DNA from: Trichothermofontia sichuanensis B231
Lineage (GTDB): Bacteria; Cyanobacteriota; Cyanobacteriia; B231
Reading direction: 5' to 3'
NCBI RefSeq assembly: GCF_026240635.1
Contig: NZ_CP110848.1
Location: forward strand, 3,739,741-3,803,740
Length of the DNA: 64,000 bases
The notes under the pieces were generated by a model that was not told where the DNA came from, made no database searches, and saw nothing but the letters and a program-made list of their open reading frames with translations. Both the position numbers and the translations under genes were made by a program. Position 1 is the stretch's first letter. Every line of letters starts with the position of its first letter. This document shows, one piece after another, positions 62,398 to 64,000 of this stretch.

Positions 62398-64000
62398 ATG
62401 ACGCTAATGCAGGTTTGGGGGGCACTGGCGATCTTCATCTTGTGCCCCCTGCTGGGGGGCTTGCCGTTGATTGCGGGGATGACTCGCCTGTTGACGGGCA
62501 AAAATCTGGCCCAACAGGGGACGGGAAATCTGAGTGTGTCGGCGGCGTTCTACCACGGGGGGGTGATCGTCGGTCTGTGTGCGGTGGTGTCGGAGGCGCT
62601 GAAGGGGGTGCTGGCGGTGTTGCTGGCACGGCAATTTTTCCCAACCGGATCGGTGTGGGAGATTCTGGCGCTGATTGCTCTGGTGATGGGGCGCTACGCG
62701 ATCGCTAGGGGGGCGGGCACCACTAATGTGTTTTGGGGCTACTGGGTGCATGACTGGCGGGTGGCGGCCCTGGTAACCCTGATTGGGGGGGTGAGCTTTA
62801 CGGTGCTGCGGCAACGGCAACAGACCCAGTTTGGGATGCTGGTGTTGCTCCCCCTGGTGATCCTGTTGGTCTATCCCACGCAGGGCGATCGCTGGCTGGC
62901 GACGCTGGCCTTGAGTGGGTGTCTGGCGGTTATCTATCGTAAGATTCCGGATGATCTGGGCCTTGCAGCCACGGCGGCCCAACCCCGAAGTCAGCGTATG
63001 TTGCGTTTTTTCCAGGGACATCCGGTCCTGCTGCCCCTCGATCGCGCACCGGCTGCGGCAAAAGTTGGTCAGAAGGCAGCCACGCTGGGGGAATTGTTGC
63101 GCCAGGGCTATCCGGTACCACCGGGATGGGTGCTGCTGCCAGGGGATGATCCGGCGGTTGCCTTAACCCAGCTACACCCAACGCCGATGCAGCCGCTGGT
63201 GGTGCGATCGTCGGCGATCGGGGAGGACAGCGTGGAGGCATCGGCAGCGGGTCAGTACCAAAGTTTTCTCCATATCCGCCATTCGGACCAATTGGCCCAG
63301 GCGATTCGGGATTGCTGGCAGTCCTACGATCGCCCGCAGGCGGTGCAATATCGCCGCGATCGGGGTTTACCGGACGGCAATTTGGCCATCATCATCCAAA
63401 CCCAAATCCGGGGGGTGGTTTCTGGGGTTGCCTTTAGCCGGGACCCGATCGCCCGGTGTGGTGAGGCGGTGATGATCGAGGCGCTGCCGGGGGAGGCAAC
63501 TCAGGTGGTGTCGGGACGGGTGACGCCTGCCGCCTATCGCGTATTGCTCTCGGAAGCAGCCTTTAGCCAAACCCTGGCCCAGGTTGAAACGGCGGTGGCG
63601 GGGGGGCGATTCTCCGAGGGAGACGCCACGGGAATGCTCCCAGAAGTTGATTGGCCGATCGTGCCCGCTGGTGATGCGGCCATCAACCCGGAGATTTCCC
63701 CCACCCTCTTGCGGCAGGTCGCCTTTCTGGCCCGTCGTCTGGAGGCCCACTTCCACGGCATTCCCCAGGATATTGAGTGGACCTATGATGGCGAACGGCT
63801 CTGGTTGCTGCAATCGCGTCCCATCACCACCCTGGTGCCCATCTGGACCCGTAAGATTGCGGCGGAAGTGATCCCAGGGTATATCCGGCCCCTCACTTGG
63901 TCGATTAATCGGCCCCTGACCTGTGGCGTGTGGGGGCAGTTATTCACGATCGTCCTGGGCGATCGTGCCCAGGGGCTGGACTTTAACCAAACCGCCACGC
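62398..64000 (+). CDS. PlsY-like membrane domain fused to PEP-synthase-like ATP-binding domain (partial)
   Basis: The frame stays open from ATG 62398 (second ATG 62407) to the window end, giving 534 residues without stop. Residues 1-195 are a multi-helix membrane domain resembling acyl-phosphate:glycerol-3-phosphate acyltransferase PlsY: GKNLAQQGTGNLSVSAAF stands where PlsY has its GSGNxGATN phosphate loop, followed by EALKGVLAVLLA. From about 223 a pyruvate-phosphate-dikinase N-terminal domain begins: VGQKAATLGELLRQGYPVPP, VVRSSAIGEDSVEASAAGQY near 268-287, GVVSGVAFSRDP near 340, and IEWTYDGERLWLLQSRPI near 458-475. The PPDK motifs look complete; the PlsY loops look degenerate. Product and partner reaction are unknown. 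No ribosome-binding site precedes it. Confidence 0.82.
   Translation, partial: MTLMQVWGALAIFILCPLLGGLPLIAGMTRLLTGKNLAQQGTGNLSVSAAFYHGGVIVGLCAVVSEALKGVLAVLLARQFFPTGSVWEILALIALVMGRYAIARGAGTTNVFWGYWVHDWRVAALVTLIGGVSFTVLRQRQQTQFGMLVLLPLVILLVYPTQGDRWLATLALSGCLAVIYRKIPDDLGLAATAAQPRSQRMLRFFQGHPVLLPLDRAPAAAKVGQKAATLGELLRQGYPVPPGWVLLPGDDPAVALTQLHPTPMQPLVVRSSAIGEDSVEASAAGQYQSFLHIRHSDQLAQAIRDCWQSYDRPQAVQYRRDRGLPDGNLAIIIQTQIRGVVSGVAFSRDPIARCGEAVMIEALPGEATQVVSGRVTPAAYRVLLSEAAFSQTLAQVETAVAGGRFSEGDATGMLPEVDWPIVPAGDAAINPEISPTLLRQVAFLARRLEAHFHGIPQDIEWTYDGERLWLLQSRPITTLVPIWTRKIAAEVIPGYIRPLTWSINRPLTCGVWGQLFTIVLGDRAQGLDFNQTAT

Overview
This window comes from a cyanobacterial chromosome. The RNA polymerase beta' subunit is split into rpoC1 and rpoC2, the HIP1 octamer GCGATCGC is scattered through genes and spacers, and several genes are typical of the phylum: a cystine lyase of the C-DES type, an HcyBio-family protein, CHASE2-kinase fusions, a GAF-type photoreceptor-like kinase, and a filamentous-haemagglutinin/CHAT protein. 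The species cannot be fixed from the sequence. No tRNA, rRNA, CRISPR array, intact transposase or prophage was seen.

Layout. 1-6.3 kb: end of larC, rimM, an unknown membrane protein followed by an acidic low-complexity protein, homoserine dehydrogenase, and a SulP anion transporter. 6.3-8.6 kb: an AT-rich accessory patch with a small ORF, tandem repeats, a broken metallo-beta-lactamase-fold gene, a 112-bp MITE with an 8-bp target duplication, and an ArsR-family regulator behind a palindromic operator candidate. 8.6-21 kb: dxs, a 1363-residue secreted FHA/CHAT protein, an Uma2 remnant beside the second MITE copy, an RTX-repeat protein, glycogen phosphorylase and a phosphohexomutase. 21-35 kb: signalling (candidate cyanobacteriochrome histidine kinase, two CHASE2-Ser/Thr kinases) mixed with cystine lyase, lspA, cysS and a zinc alcohol dehydrogenase. 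35-49 kb: a zinc-ribbon membrane protein overlapping an HcyBio gene, a GNAT, two tandem PilG-like receivers, moeA, sbcC, an LpxB-related protein, sodB, a small unknown ORF, a GH19-type lysozyme and a DUF427 protein. 49-60 kb: the leftward rpsT-tatD-rpoB-rpoC1-rpoC2 cluster. 60-64 kb: hisD, and the start of a PlsY-like/PEP-synthase-like fusion that runs off the window.

Function. Glycogen phosphorylase and the phosphohexomutase converge and together link glycogen to glucose-6-phosphate. Cystine lyase, cysS, the HcyBio protein, hom and the SulP transporter touch sulfur and amino-acid metabolism but do not form one operon. Sensing is unusually dense: one histidine kinase, two membrane Ser/Thr kinases, two receivers and one ArsR regulator.

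A second layer is repetitive. Besides the 112-bp MITE there are two families of small inverted-repeat elements. Family B is about 107 bp, has a 10-bp GC-rich core hairpin and TA-starting termini, and is present seven times, mostly between converging genes. Family A is up to 220 bp with 12-bp terminal inverted repeats and is present five times, mostly in degraded form. One family B copy supplies the stop codon of its neighbour. The rpo spacers carry purine-arm/pyrimidine-arm hairpins, and a related purine-rich repeat has extended the C terminus of hisD.
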